Source of the DNA: Cenococcum geophilum 1.58 | Lineage: Eukaryota; Ascomycota; Dothideomycetes; Gloniales; Gloniaceae | Direction of reading: 5' to 3' | Length of the DNA stretch: 64,000 bases | Assembly (NCBI GenBank): GCA_001692895.1 | Contig: KV748206.1 | Span: forward strand, 690,434 to 754,433 | Part shown: positions 45,906 to 57,447 of the stretch, in pieces | Layout: each line of letters starts with the position of its first letter | How positions within the stretch are numbered: the first letter of the stretch is position 1 | Notes under the pieces: model-generated | The model's database searches: none | What the model was told of the DNA's origin: nothing | What the model saw: the letters and a program-made list of their open reading frames with translations, nothing else | Position numbers and translations under genes: made by a program

Positions 45906-48560
45906 CCCCTAAGGAATTCTACGGTGTTATAATCGATATAGGTGCCTCTAAGAAGTTTACTATAGGTTATGGATAATACCTTACATATAAGACCACTATA
46001 AATGATAATACGGATATTAATACTATATAAACTGGGGCCGTAAACGTCTAATTTGGTATTGGCTTAACCGCATTGATTAGATTAGTTAAAGTTAAGACTT
46101 TAATTGGCCCAGTTAACTTCCACATAGTAAAAGCGGATACCTCTTTCCTACTCTACCTTGCGGACATGGACAGGTTATAGGTCTACTATAACAATGTTAC
46201 GGATACCTTAATTGGCCCTATAACTGCCCTAGGAAGCAAGTATATTACCCTGCTAATTATATAACGATTTAGACACCCGTTCCTTATATAGGGAGAGACT
46301 CTACGGACCTATATTTAGGAATCTTTTAACTATAACCCGTGCTACCTTACTAGTACTAAAATCCACCGCCTGTACCGCTGTTTTGGCTACCTGTTAGCTG
46401 AAAAGCTATATAGAGTCCTTAAACGCTCTGGACACGACGACGTTAATAGGAAGGTAATTAACCACCTAACTAAATACTGCTCCTTTTGCTAGAAATACGG
46501 ACGTTCCCTAGGCTGATTTAAGTTTACTCTTTATAAAGACCTTAATTTCAACCACTTAGTGTACGTAGATATTATGTATATTAACGGCAGCCCAGTATTA
46601 TATATAATTGACGAGGTAACCCGCTATTAAGCTGCCCGTTAGTTGCAAAATATATTTATAAAATACACTTAGGACATTTTATGGACCTACTGGATTAATA
46701 TATACGTTGGACCCCCTAAGTATATTACCTACGACGCTGGTAAAAACTTCATTAGTAAGGAATTCTAGCAGTATGCTACGGCTATAGCTATATTAACAAA
46801 AGCTGTTCTAGTTAAGGCGTATTGGTCCGTTAGGCTTATTAAGTGAGCTTACCTAGCCTTATAGAGAGCTTACTAGATTATTATGGATGAATGTAAGGAC
46901 ATCTAAAAGAAACTGGCTCTATAGATGGCCGTAAAAGCCGTTAATAATACCGCTGGCCCGGACGGACTAGTACCTACCCTTTTGGTCTATGGAGCCTACC
47001 TAAGGATAAGTAACCTAGGCCCTCTTACCCCGTTTATTATGGAACGAGCAGCTATAATATAGAAGGCAATGGCCGAAATAGTTAAATTACGGGCCAAATA
47101 AGCAGTTAATAGCGCCCTATATTACCGCAACGGACCAGACATAACCTTAGTTTATGACCTTCCGCTTAATTCTAAAGTCCTTATATGGCGTGAAAGCGGT
47201 AATTGGATAGGACCTTACTGTTTACTAGCCGTAGAAAATGAAACGTGCTGTGTATAACTCCCTAGCGGACTAACTAGCTTTAGGAGCACGTCTATAAAAC
47301 CCTACTTTTGGCCTAAAAATACCTATGACGTTGAGCTAGATAAACTAGAAGCAACTACTAAACTAGATAAACTAGAAGCGACTACCGAATTAGATAAACT
47401 AGAAGCACCCTTACCTACCCTAGAAGTCTCCTAGAAACTTACTAAACCTATTAAACCTGCTGTAAAGCGTAGCTAAGGACGCCCCTAAAAGCACCCTATA
47501 ACTAAGAACCCCGTAATAAAGAATTACCTAACCTTTATAGGAATATCCGCAAGGCAATCTCCGCCTGCGGATATATTAGTTTTAGTATAGGAAACCCCTT
47601 TTACGGACTTATAACGTAAAGAGATTAACGGACTACTTAAGAAGGGCGTCTTTATAGTTATGATGGAGAAAGACGTTCCATAAGGCGTCCGTATATTTAA
47701 CTTACGCTTTATTAACGAAATTAAGCACCCTAGTACTAACAAAGCCTTTAAAAAGTTAAGGCTTATTATATAAGCTTATAACGACTAGGGAAAGGACTTA
47801 GTCCTTACGCAATCGCCTATAATTTAACGAGTTAGTTAACGGATTATACTTGCACTTACGCCTAAACTACAGTAAACTAAGCCTGTAGCCCTATACTTAC
47901 GGGATATCTTATAAGCCTATATGCAGTCTAATACCTACCTAAGTAGGGATATCTTTATATGACTATCCCGCGAGCTTAACCTATAACTAGGAACAATTTT
48001 ATAGGTTATAAAACCTCTTTACAGAGTACCAGAAGCTAGAAACCATTAGTTTAAGATATACTACTAGTACTATATTAGTAAACTTAAAATGGAACAGTCG
48101 ACCTATAACCCCTACCTCCTATATAGCCCATTAAACGGCCTTGGTATTATTGGACTCTAAATAGATAATACCCTCTTTCTAGTAGACTAAACCTTTGCGG
48201 ATGCTAAAGAAACTAAACTATAAAAGGTAAAGTTCTTAGTAAAGCTGTAAGAGTAGTTAACTAAGCAGACTCTAATTAAGTTTAATAGAAGCTTAATTAT
48301 ATAAAAGGGTAACCTAATTAAGCTGACTTAGGAACGCTAAGCTTAAAACCTAAAGCCTGTTATAGCAAAGCCTATAAACCTTACTAGTTCCCGCGGAGAG
48401 ACCCGCAAGACTGTAAATATAAAGGACTAATATGCTATACAGCGTGTAAGAGGCGCCTATATTGCTATAGTTTGTTAACTTAAATCTGCCTATAATTTAT
48501 CCTTTGCGGCCTAGGTAATAGACCTATAAGAGGAAAATATTAAATAGCTTAATAAGCGCA
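45906..48560 (+). pseudogene. Copia-C protease, integrase and reverse transcriptase (5' part)
   Basis: Protease EFYGVIIDIGASKKFTIGYG at 45912-45972 has DTGA changed to DIGA. Integrase includes LKRSGHDDVNRKVINHLTKY and CSFC near 46415-46495 (the zinc-binding HHCC region), VYVDIMYINGSPVLYIIDE and YDAGKNFISKEF. A 27-bp tandem repeat encoding LDKLEATTK (47333-47409, three copies) separates integrase from reverse transcriptase. The latter shows *YNPYLLYSPLNGLGIIGL and L*IDNTLFLVD near 48160-48190, where DD is DN. LINE-2 interrupts at 48576. Confidence 0.87.
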
Positions 48561-48575
48561 TTTAGTGGTAAATTA
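48561..48575. repeat. LINE-2 TSD, left copy
   Basis: TTTAGTGGTAAATTA. The right copy at 49722-49736 differs by one G-to-A change, a RIP-type transition. Confidence 0.85.
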
Positions 48576-49721
48576 TAAGATTTAATTTACCGTCCGACCT
48601 AGTCCCCCTAATGGGTCCACACAGACTAATTCCTATGGGAAAAACCTCTTTACTGAGAAAAACCCCATTTTTAAGTGTACAAAAAACCCCCAGGGGAGAC
48701 GTGAGAGGTAATATTCCAGATAACATCCATACTACATTAACGGGAGGAAAAACACTGTTAGGTTGCTGCTTTGAGACTCCCTTTACACAGGAGTGTCTAA
48801 ATACCTATCTTGCCCCATCTGCTATTTAAACCATCTTTGCTATATTTATATCTTGCTTATCTAAGTTGTATGCCTATCCCTAGCTCCTTTTCTAAGTCTT
48901 CTATAAATATCTCCTAATAAATAACACTTGCGTTCCGCCCGGGCCTATATACTAAGGTCTCTTATCTACTCCTCTATTAAAGGGTTTCTATAACGGGGTG
49001 TATATAACTTAGTATTGCTTTTGCCCTAGGGCCTAAACCTAGGCCCTTATACCTATTTATAAGGTATAGGAGGATAATCTAGTATTTAATAGGGGGCCTA
49101 ATCTCTATAACTAGATACCTAGGTTACCGGATAATGTTAAAATAGGGGGCCTCTGCTACGCTTAGGGCGCGGATTGCTTATATATGTGTGTAGATGCTAT
49201 ACGGTATGTGTAGTATTTATAGGAGGGAGGGTCTACGCCGAAGGGATAATACTTGTCGATTTAATGTCTAAATATATACATTAAAGATGTAGTAGCGGTG
49301 TTTAACCTTTTTACTAAGGCTCACCCCTTAGTAAAAAAACCTTTGCACCACCACTACGTCGCTGCGTAGGCGCTGCGCAGCCGTATATACGTCTTTGCGT
49401 TTGCTCTAGTAGTCTATTAACACAATCCAAATGGAACATTAATAGTAGCTACTAGGTTCCTGGGCTCCACCGCATAGGGGTACAGAAGTCGCTTTTCTAG
49501 AGTCGTTTTTTTAACTGGTTTAGCGCTAAGGCCTATAAAAACTCTGCTATTCTAATAGCGTTAAGGGTTAAGTATTTAAAGGCCCCCTCTAGCCACAACG
49601 TAACGCTGCTACATCAGTAACAGACGAGATCCTCACTCTCAGCTTGGCCATACGGACAAGATGAGACGGAAAAGAACCCCTATAGGACCGTATGGGTCAG
49701 ATCTCAATTTTAATATTCCTT
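48576..49721 (-). mobile_element. Short internally deleted LINE (LINE-2), 1,146 bp
   Basis: Bounded by a 15-bp TSD inside Copia-C. The left end carries the LINE 3' block (CCCCCTAATGGGTCCACAC, near 48602) shared with LINE-1 and LINE-3. The right end (49535-49721) matches the 5' end of LINE-3 (62405-62599), for example GAGATCCTCACTCTCAGCTT. It thus has both ends of a LINE-3-type element but no endonuclease or reverse transcriptase. Internal palindromes lie at about 49021-49050 (CCTAGGGCCTAAACCTAGG) and 49300-49330. Confidence 0.85.
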
Positions 49722-49736
49722 TTTAGTAGTAAATTA
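49722..49736. repeat. LINE-2 TSD, right copy
   Basis: TTTAGTAGTAAATTA, one mismatch to 48561-48575. Confidence 0.85.
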
Positions 49737-50420
49737 ATAATACAGTAAGGGGACTTACTTTTATACCACTAAACCTGAATTTCCTTAGCTTACTAGCATT
49801 TATAAATACCTCCTTTACTAATAATAAAGACCTATTATTATAAATCGGCTTTATAATTGTACTTACGGACCGCAATTAGGACATAAATATACTGTATTAG
49901 TCTTTAATTAAGTGTAAATAAGTAACCTATAGTGTACTAGCTTCTAAACTATATATACTAGCTTATAGCTTTAATATAGCAGCCGCAATTAAATTAATAG
50001 TCTAGAAGATTCTATAACTAGAGTAGTTACCCCTAGTTCTATATACCGATTTAAAGTCTCTCTATAACTACCTAGTTAAACTAGGTACGATATAAGAGAA
50101 GAGGCTTATAGTTAACCTAATATGCTTATATTAGGCCTATAAACGACGTAAAATTATAGAGGTTAAATAGATTAGCGGCGGAACTAACCCAGTAGACGCT
50201 ATAATTAAGGTAAAGCTATATTAAGCCCTTAAAACCTTAATTAACACAAATAAGCTTAACCTAAAAGTTATAAAATAGGTAGAATAGGACTAATGGAGTA
50301 CCTACGGTACGCCTACGGCCCGTTAGAAGGCCGTACGGCTTATTATACGGCCTATTTTACGGACCGTAAACTATTAGGTAGAAAACGGTAGAAAGCTACA
50401 ATAGAACTTAGTGGACTTAC
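49737..50420 (+). pseudogene. Copia-C RNase H and C-terminus
   Basis: The polyprotein resumes after LINE-2. Landmarks are TDLKSLYNYLVKLGTI near 50045, EKRLIVNLICLY*AYKRRKI and SGGTNPVDAIIK near 50170-50205. The last corresponds to the WIDGxxNPADAMTK block of Copia RNase H regions. TAA/TAG stops as elsewhere. Confidence 0.85.
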
Positions 50421-50455
50421 GTAACCTACCAAATTCTGCTATAATCTGCTAGGGT

Positions 50456-50540
50456 AGTTAAATTAACTAATTACGATTTTCTATCCCCGGGATAGAAAAT
50501 CGCTATTAGCTCGCTTAGTACTAGCGCCTTAGCGGCCCCT
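50456..50540 (-). repeat. Palindromic short repeat, copy 3 (in Copia-C 3' region)
   Basis: Inverted relative to copies 1 and 2 on the window strand. The palindrome is at 50475-50501 around CCCCGGG. It is preceded by AAATTCTGC-type units (50439-50455), as is copy 4. Confidence 0.85.
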
Positions 50541-50761
50541 AAGATCTAACTTATAGCTCGTCTATAGCCTATTAAAAGGCCATATAGTTTATTTTATGGA
50601 CCATAAGCAGGACTTATGGCTAGCTTAAAGTACTGTTTAGAAGGCAGCCTAGACGGCACCTTAGGGGAGATTTCCTATGTATTTTCCTTTATATTTTATG
50701 GTTTTATTAAAGCAATTATAGAGGCTGTATATAGGTGGTTTTATTTTTTAAGTACCGCTAG

Positions 50762-51032
50762 TGTATAATTACAGCACCTATTATACTAACCGCATACTTA
50801 CGCGTTCGGTACACCAGGTACACATTTACGCGTTTAGTGCACTAACCACTCGCTTACGCGTCTAGTGCACTTATAAAGCACTAACTAATTAAGGGGGAGG
50901 TGTATTAGTATATAGACTACGTAGTCTGCTTTATACAATCGACAGTTACTATTATCTAAAAGAGTATATAATACTATACGTATTTCGTGCCCCTAGATCT
51001 AACTCACTCGTGCTATTAAATTGGTACGAACA
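50762..51032 (+). repeat. Copia-C 3' LTR
   Basis: 271 bp, paired with 43488-43758. Differences are almost all transitions. It repeats the TTACGCGT motifs and the AGACTACGTAGTCT palindrome. Confidence 0.92.
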
Positions 51033-51037
51033 AATAG

Positions 51038-51253
51038 ATTTAAAGGTTACTATATTAATTAATTTATATTTTAATAAAAACTTAATTATATAATAGCTTA
51101 TATAGCTATTAAGTAAAAAAAATTAGGCTTTATTACTAAATAATTTGGTTTTAAGTTAAAATATATATAATAAATAATCTAAATATAATATAATTGGTTA
51201 TTTCATTTTTCCTTAAGCCTATATATATTTACTAAGGCATTTTGGCTTAATAT
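51038..51253. other. AT-rich RIP-degraded relic between Copia-C and Copia-D
   Basis: Very AT-rich sequence with no recognisable frame. It continues 43127-43482 and leads to 57392-57432 once the inserted elements are removed. Confidence 0.6.
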
Positions 51254-51258
51254 AACTA

Positions 51259-51429
51259 TGTCGGTATAACTCTCTTTATTAACGTGCACGAATATCACTT
51301 ATAGTAGTACATATGCGGTATTGAAGTTAGTAGTTAATTGTTGTTTAGAAGAAAGGGGTTACTCCAAGGTTAGACAGTTAGTCTCGCTTCGTAGTCCCGT
51401 AACTACATCACGTAATTAATGTTCTGATA
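51259..51429 (-). repeat. Copia-D 3' LTR
   Basis: 171 bp, ending TTCTGATA where its partner has TTCCGACA. Confidence 0.93.
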
Positions 51430-51517
51430 CTGGAGCAACTCTAAAAAGAAGGCTAATCTACACTCCAAAGTTAAGTCTTCTAGACTACTCGTAACGTATA
51501 CGCAATAGCGACTTTCT

Positions 51518-51596
51518 ACTAAATTCTGCTATGTTACTAAATTCTGCCAAATTCTGCCATGTTACCGAATTCTGCCAAATTCTGCCGAACCTAACT
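51518..51596 (+). repeat. AAATTCTGCC/ATGTTAC tandem cluster
   Basis: Repeated AAATTCTGC(C/T) units separated by ATGTTAC, lying between the two inverted arms of palindromic repeat copy 4. Similar units stand next to copy 3. Confidence 0.8.
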
Positions 51597-51599
51597 TCA

Positions 51600-51650
51600 T
51601 CCCCGGGATGGAAAATCGCTATTGGCTCGCTTAGTACTAGCGCCAACGCT
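51600..51650 (-). repeat. Palindromic short repeat, copy 4 (in Copia-D 3' region)
   Basis: Contains CCCCGGGATGGAAAATCGCT and GCTCGCTTAGTACTAGCGCC. The second arm is not adjacent. Instead AATAGCGACTTTC at 51504-51516 forms a distant inverted arm, and the space between holds seven AAATTCTGC-type units. The arm reads TTCCATCC, so it may be the least RIP-altered copy. Confidence 0.75.
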
Positions 51651-51699
51651 AAACCAAAGTCGAATCCATTCGCTTAACCCACCCTACAGCCTATAATTT

Positions 51700-54600
51700 A
51701 ACTCAATTTGTGTTAATAAGCTATAATAATACTATATAGGGCTTACTCTTTATCATAGCGTCCGCAGGGTTAGTATCTTTATTAATCCACTTAACTTTAG
51801 TAATCTATCTTTATTTATAAGCTTAGCGAAGGCATATTATATTAATTATTAAGCGTTTCTCTTACGTAGTTCTTAGTTGGACAAGACAGTTATATAAAGA
51901 CTTTAAATTAGTATAGAGAATAAGTAATAAGTTAACCTATAAGACCTTATCTAGCGTAGATTTAATTATAGCGCCTATATTAAAACTATACGCTATACTA
52001 TATAACTCTAAGGCTAATATACTCCTAGTGACTCTTTTGCACTTAATTAAGGACTAATAAACAATATTTACCTTATTTAAGGCGTCTGCTAGTATAAATA
52101 CATAGCCAATTTACAAAGATAAGTCCTTATTATTAGTAAAGGAAGCGTCCGTAAATACCAGGAGTTATAAGGTATTAATATCTAGCTTAACGAACTTTAG
52201 GCCTCTATTTACGTTCTTAATCTACTAGCTTAATCGCTTATTAAGACTCTTTATATTATCTTTAACTGGGTTAATTACCTAGGTAATAAAGGATAGGTTA
52301 AATAAGGCCTCTAGCTGACAGACTAAGGTAATATAGGCTCCTCTAGCGCGTTAAGCGATATACTAGTCCTTTGGTATAAACAGGCTATACATAACTCCTC
52401 TAGAGCTAGTGCTATCTACTAGCGTAGTATTAACTACACTAAGGTTCTCACACTGGCGCTTTTGTGTTAGCGTAATACTCCCATTTTATGTTAATTAAAT
52501 AAGTCCTCCGTTAAACTTAATTGGTATATTAGCGGTTAATTACTTTCGCTCCTTAGCTATAAATTTAGCCTTATATAGTTCGCTTTATTTAACCTCTATA
52601 AAGGTATTATCTGCAAGGAATAGTATATCGTTAATCTATAGGCCAGTAATTTTAAAAGGCTTATTACTATAGAGTAAGTAAGGGTTGTATATAGACTGGT
52701 CTATTTACAGCTAATTAACATAGTATAAATAGTAGGTCTTAAACCAGTGGTTTCTAGCTTTAGGTACTCTGTAAAGTGGCTTTATAACCTTTAGAATGGA
52801 GTCCGTATTAATTCCCAATTGTTTATTTAGCTTATATAGTAGTTATATATAAAACTCGCGGTTTAGGTTCGTAGTAGACTAGATATAGGCTTATAAGATG
52901 TCTTGGAGGTAGAGTTATATCTATAGTAGCATAGCAGCAATACAGAGAATCAGCCGCTGGCTAACCCGTTAAATTGTTGGTAACTAAGTAAGGACTAGCT
53001 CTTTCTCTAAATTATTATAGGCCTATATAACAAGTCGTGATTTCTTAAAGGCTCTATTAGTTCCCTTATTCTTAATCTTATTAACAAACCGTAAGTTAAA
53101 GAGTCTGACCCCCTTTGGCATATCGTGTAGCTTAATAATCTTAAAGACGCCTTTCTTAAGTAGGCCTATAACCTCCTTTTATTATAAAGCGCTAAATTAG
53201 GTGTTATCATCGTTCTATAAGTAGATAGCGATATCGGCGATATCTATAATATCACCCGTAAAAGCACCTGTATCTATTATAGCGTCTATAATAGCCGTGT
53301 CTGCGACAGCCGTAAGTAATAGGTATTTATAGGGGCGACCTCTACCTTACTTTGGCGGTAGCTGTAGTTCAGCTTTAGGTAACGATTAAGGTTCAGCTAG
53401 TAAAGGTACTAATTCAACTAATTTAATAGGCTCTCGTGGTTCGACTAGGTCTTATAGGTCTAGTAAGTAAAATTTTATAACCGTAGAGCGGAAGGTTGTA
53501 GGCCTATTTAGTAGCTTTACGGTATAGGTCTTACCGTCAACGGCAAGTAGCGTATATAGCCTATCCCAATAACCACTCTGGCCAGTATTGCCTTCTCTCT
53601 AGACTAAGACAGGCGAACTAGGTGGGAGGCCGTAAATGGCATTAGTTTGTGGTCCGTTTCGCATATTAAGAGCGTTAGCGATCTATTGTTCAGCTTATAG
53701 CTTCTGGATTTCTACTATTGCTTTCTTAATAGCCGCAGCTCGCTATGTAACTAAAGGTAATAGCGCGTCCGATTTAACCATTTGGGGGTAAGCTCCGAAG
53801 ACTAGAAGTATAGGGATTAGGCCTTCTAGGCCAGCTGTGTTATTAATAGCTTTAAAGGCTATTTATAGGGCCATCTCCTTACTAATTTCAGGGATTTCAG
53901 TTATAATAATTTGGTAGGCTTGTTATAGCGGACCGTAGTAGCGCTCTACCATTCTAATAGAATTATATAATTCAACTAGAACTAACTTTATGGTTACTCC
54001 CATAGTAGCAGCGTAGTGCTTAAACTCCTTGCTAATAAAGTTCTTTTTGGTGTCTGTAGTAATTAGGTCTAATAGTCCTAAGTAGCTATTAATCTAGTAT
54101 ATCCGTAGAATATCCTAAGTGTGCTTGGCGCTGATATCTCGTAGCTATCTACCAGCTTAAAATTAAGTTGCTTTGTTAACTATATATAGTAGGGGGGAGC
54201 CGCTAATATATATAATGTCGACGATGATATTATAATTAAAATTGACGTTGTCTTATAGGGTGAAGCGAAATCTACCTAGAGATCTGCTATACTTCTAGTA
54301 ATAGTGGTAGAGTTTAGTTAGCTCTTTAATAGCAGATCTATTAGTATTATAGCCGTAGCCAGCCTTATTAAGAAGCTTTTGTAGTCTATTAACTAATAGG
54401 TAACTAAACTAATGGTATAGACGTTGTAGTTCTACGTTAGTTAAGTAGTAAGGGTTTGTATTAAAAGACTTAACTAAATAGGACTATAAGGAGAAGCTCT
54501 ATAAAAGAAATAGGTGGCCAAATTGTCTAACTACTAGCACCCTTTTAGTGCGAGTGATGATAACGTCCTTTAGGTTATTGTATTTAATATAAAGTCTATC

Positions 54601-55400
54601 TATATCTGCTAAGCAAAGTAGGAAAGGGGTATCTGCTTTAACGATATGGAATTATATCTTACCTATAGGGCTGTTAACATCTATAGTTCCAATAGACGTA
54701 GATGCTCTAATTCCGAATTAGATAGTTACTTAACCCTTAGTTAACGTGTTAAGACTTACGGACTTATCTACAGCCTATAGAGCTTGGAATTGGCCGTAGC
54801 TAGCCGTAAACTTACGCAAAGCACCCGTATTAATTATAATTCCTATAAAGACCGTTAAGGTATATCGTGACGCTGTAGTTGTAGCCATACTATAGGCAAA
54901 TAGGTCAGTCTCCGTGTAAGGTTCTGTAGTAGACTTTGTGGTAAGTTCTAAAGCCGTAAGCAAGTATATATAAGCCTTATTGGCTAGCTCTACGCTTATA
55001 GAGGTTGCTTCCTCTATAGTAAGTATTTTAAAGGTGGTAATATAGGCAGAACTATTGTTAGGTTCTCCGGCATTGTTCCTAGAGTCGTTAGCGTCTTTAG
55101 CGTCTTATATATAGGCTTTAAAGTCTAAATTATCGTCTTTATCTTTTTCGCAAGCAGCGACGTATTACTTAAAGTAGTTGTTAAAGTTACCCTTATTACG
55201 GCCCTTAATATTAGTAAAGCGTCTCTTGTAATTATCTCTAGACCGATTACGCTCCTCCTTTATATATTTCTATAAACGGCAGTCCTCCTTCTTACAGATA
55301 TAGTACTTGGCCTTTAGTCTGCCGTTAGTTCTATAGGGGCGATTACTATTGTAGCGGTTAGTGTTTTGGTCTCGATTCTGGTTATTTTAGTAGTAGCGTT
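51700..55400 (-). pseudogene. Copia-D zinc knuckle, protease, integrase, reverse transcriptase, RNase H
   Basis: Parallel to Copia-A throughout. The protease reads TVFIGIIINTGALRKFTASY in the open stretch 54775-54963, where the catalytic DTGA is NTGA. The integrase region around 53640-53680 again carries the MRNGP block, and the reverse transcriptase has the STYNPYL-type region near 52690. All interruptions that I followed are TAA or TAG. The product would be the usual Copia cDNA-making and integrating proteins. Confidence 0.83.
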
Positions 55401-56790
55401 AATCTATAAAAAAAGCTTGGTGAGACGATCTTATTAAGGCCTGTAGGGGGTATTCTTTTTCCTATATAACAATAGAGGATTATAGTTTGCTAATTAACTA
55501 AGAGAGGTTTTCTAAAGGGTTAGAGATAGTAATACGGTATACTAGTACTCCCTAATAAGCAGTAACTAGCTTATTTATAAGAATGCGGTTTGTACGGAAG
55601 TCTAGGTATAGTCTATAACGTTATTTTAGTAGCTTGTCTATAAGCAGTTAGAAGTTCTAATAGATTAACTTATTAGGGTTCTCGTCTATAACTTCTTAGA
55701 GGGTTATACTATTCCACTCCGTAAGGTTCTTATGGTAGTATTCTAGCCCTTTAAAGAACTGTTATATATAGTTACAGGCTTCCGTAAAAGGTCTTAACTT
55801 AAGGTTACTATTATAGTAGTGGTCCTAAGCAAGCCCTTTTAGCATGCTAGGGAATGCTACTATATAGCCTTCTGGTGGCAAGCTAGATCTCTTATAAATA
55901 TTATAGAAGATGGTTAACTTAAAGTTAAAGCTGTTACTAACTTTATTGTACTTTTGGTCGTTTATGTAGATCTTTATAATTATAGCTACCTCTTTATTAT
56001 ATCTAGGCCCTTACCTAGGTCCTTACTCCACACTAGGCATAACTAGTTTAGGTAGTATATATATAGGTAGCTATTACGGCTGCTGTGGTTGCTGCGACTA
56101 TAGTAATTAGTTAATAAAAGTGTGGATTTAGTTATAATTGGAGGATTAAGGACCAGGAGGGGTAGTAGGGGTAGTAGGGGTAGCGATTGGAGTAGCTAGC
56201 GGTACAGCAATCGGAGTAGCTGGTGGTGCAGCGATTGGAGTAGTTAGCGGTACAGCAGTTGGAATAGCTAGTAAAAGAGCTGGTGATGCTTATATAGCTA
56301 ATAAGGGACTATAGAAAGGTGTTAACACTAGTAGAGCTATAGTAAGCTTGTCTAAGGTTAAATTAAGTTGGTCTTGCAGAGCCATAGTGATTATTAGCTT
56401 AATATTATTAAGTGCTAGACTAATCTCTTCGTCCGTCCATTTATGAAACTCTTTTTCTTAGAGGAGGTTAAATAGTGCTTCTAAGATTAAATATCTGTTA
56501 TTATACTTTCCGATATACACTCCTCTCTTAAGTAAATAGATGCGTAACTTTGCTCTTATATCAGTTCGCATGCGTTTAAAATCCTCAGTAGTAAAACCTT
56601 TAAATTCCTCCTTAAATACTGTCCATAGTGTATAGTCTATAAAGTTCTCCTATATATGTATATAGACCTTTATTGCTATATAGTCTCCTAGCTTATCTTT
56701 AGAAGCTATAGCAGCAGTAATTCCATTACTATACTTTAATATCTTTTCTTACTACTCTATTGTAGTGTAAAGCAGTATACGTTTAGGTGG
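55401..56790 (-). pseudogene. Copia-D gag region
   Basis: RIP-degraded and matched in position to 40961-42480 of Copia-A. A short repeat of GGAGTAGCTAG-type units (56170-56275) marks a low-complexity part of the old protein. No further domain seen. Confidence 0.55.
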
Positions 56791-56799
56791 AGGTTATAA

Positions 56800-56890
56800 A
56801 GGTTTAAGGTTTAAGATTTAAGGTTTGAGGTTAAGGTTAAGGTTAAGGGTTAAGGTTAAGGTTAAGGTTGAGGTTAAGGTTGAGGGTAGT
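56800..56890 (-). repeat. AAGGTT simple-sequence tract in Copia-D 5' region
   Basis: Runs of GGTTAA and GGTTTAAGGTT units at the same place as the tract in Copia-A (42511-42630). Confidence 0.85.
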
Positions 56891-57215
56891 GTATACGTTC
56901 TCTACAGCTATTAGGCCTGTAAAGTGTTCTTAGCAAGATTGCTATTCTCTCAGCGATCTATTATATTAGCTATAAAGCTAATATAAATTCTCTTAAGCTT
57001 AAGGGAGGTTGTAATCTTTTTTAAGTAAAGATATAATTCTCTAGGCGATCTAACGCGTTAGCAGTTAAGTTAATACATAGTCTTAAGCTTTAAGGGTAAT
57101 ATAGCTTTCTCCTTTAATAAAATAGATAAGAACTAGGCGATTATAAACTGTTTCTAGTACTACTTCTTAAGCGCTAGCTATTGCGTATTTCCTAATCTAT
57201 ACGTCTACTAATTAG

Positions 57216-57386
57216 TGTCGGTATAACTCTCTTTATTAACGTGCACAAATATTACTTGTAGTGGTACGTATACAGTATTGAAGTTAGTAGTTAATTATTG
57301 TCTAGAAGAAAGGGGTTGCTCTAAGGTCAGACAGTTAGTCTCGCTTCGTAGTCCCATAACTATGTCACGTAATTAATGTTCCGACA
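57216..57386 (-). repeat. Copia-D 5' LTR
   Basis: 171 bp. On the element strand it is followed by CTAATTAGTAGACG, as in Copia-A. Confidence 0.93.
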
Positions 57387-57391
57387 AACTA

Positions 57392-57432
57392 CATTAATAA
57401 TAATTAATTAAGGGTAAATATTGCCCTTATAA
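57392..57432. other. AT-rich relic between Copia-D and LINE-3
   Basis: Short continuation of the older target sequence. Confidence 0.5.
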
Positions 57433-57447
57433 TAGATATATATTTAT
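57433..57447. repeat. LINE-3 TSD, left copy
   Basis: TAGATATATATTTAT, identical to 62600-62614. Confidence 0.88.

Larger units (their letters stand above)
43488..51032 (+). mobile_element. Complete Ty1/copia retrotransposon Copia-C with internal LINE
   Basis: 7,545 bp with 271-bp LTRs (43488-43758, 50762-51032) starting TGTATAATTACAGCACC and ending GAACA or AAATA, and a perfect TSD AATAG (43483-43487, 51033-51037). Plus-strand order is gag with knuckle, protease, integrase, reverse transcriptase and RNase H. LINE-2 (48576-49721) interrupts the reverse transcriptase/RNase H part, so the Copia itself was about 6.4 kb. The palindromic repeat lies between RNase H and the 3' LTR. Confidence 0.93.
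51259..57386 (-). mobile_element. Complete Ty1/copia retrotransposon Copia-D, RIP-degraded
   Basis: 6,128 bp with 171-bp LTRs (51259-51429, 57216-57386) starting TGTCGGTATAACTC and a perfect TSD AACTA (51254-51258, 57387-57391). It is a close relative of Copia-A in LTR, domain order, AAGGTT tract and 3' region, but is clearly a diverged copy. The open stretch 54775-54963 contains the protease. Confidence 0.93.

Noticed and set aside
47524..47742. 72-residue minus-strand frame
   Set aside because: Antisense to the Copia-C reverse transcriptase.
48611..48829. 72-residue plus-strand frame
   Set aside because: Antisense within the 3' untranslated part of LINE-2.
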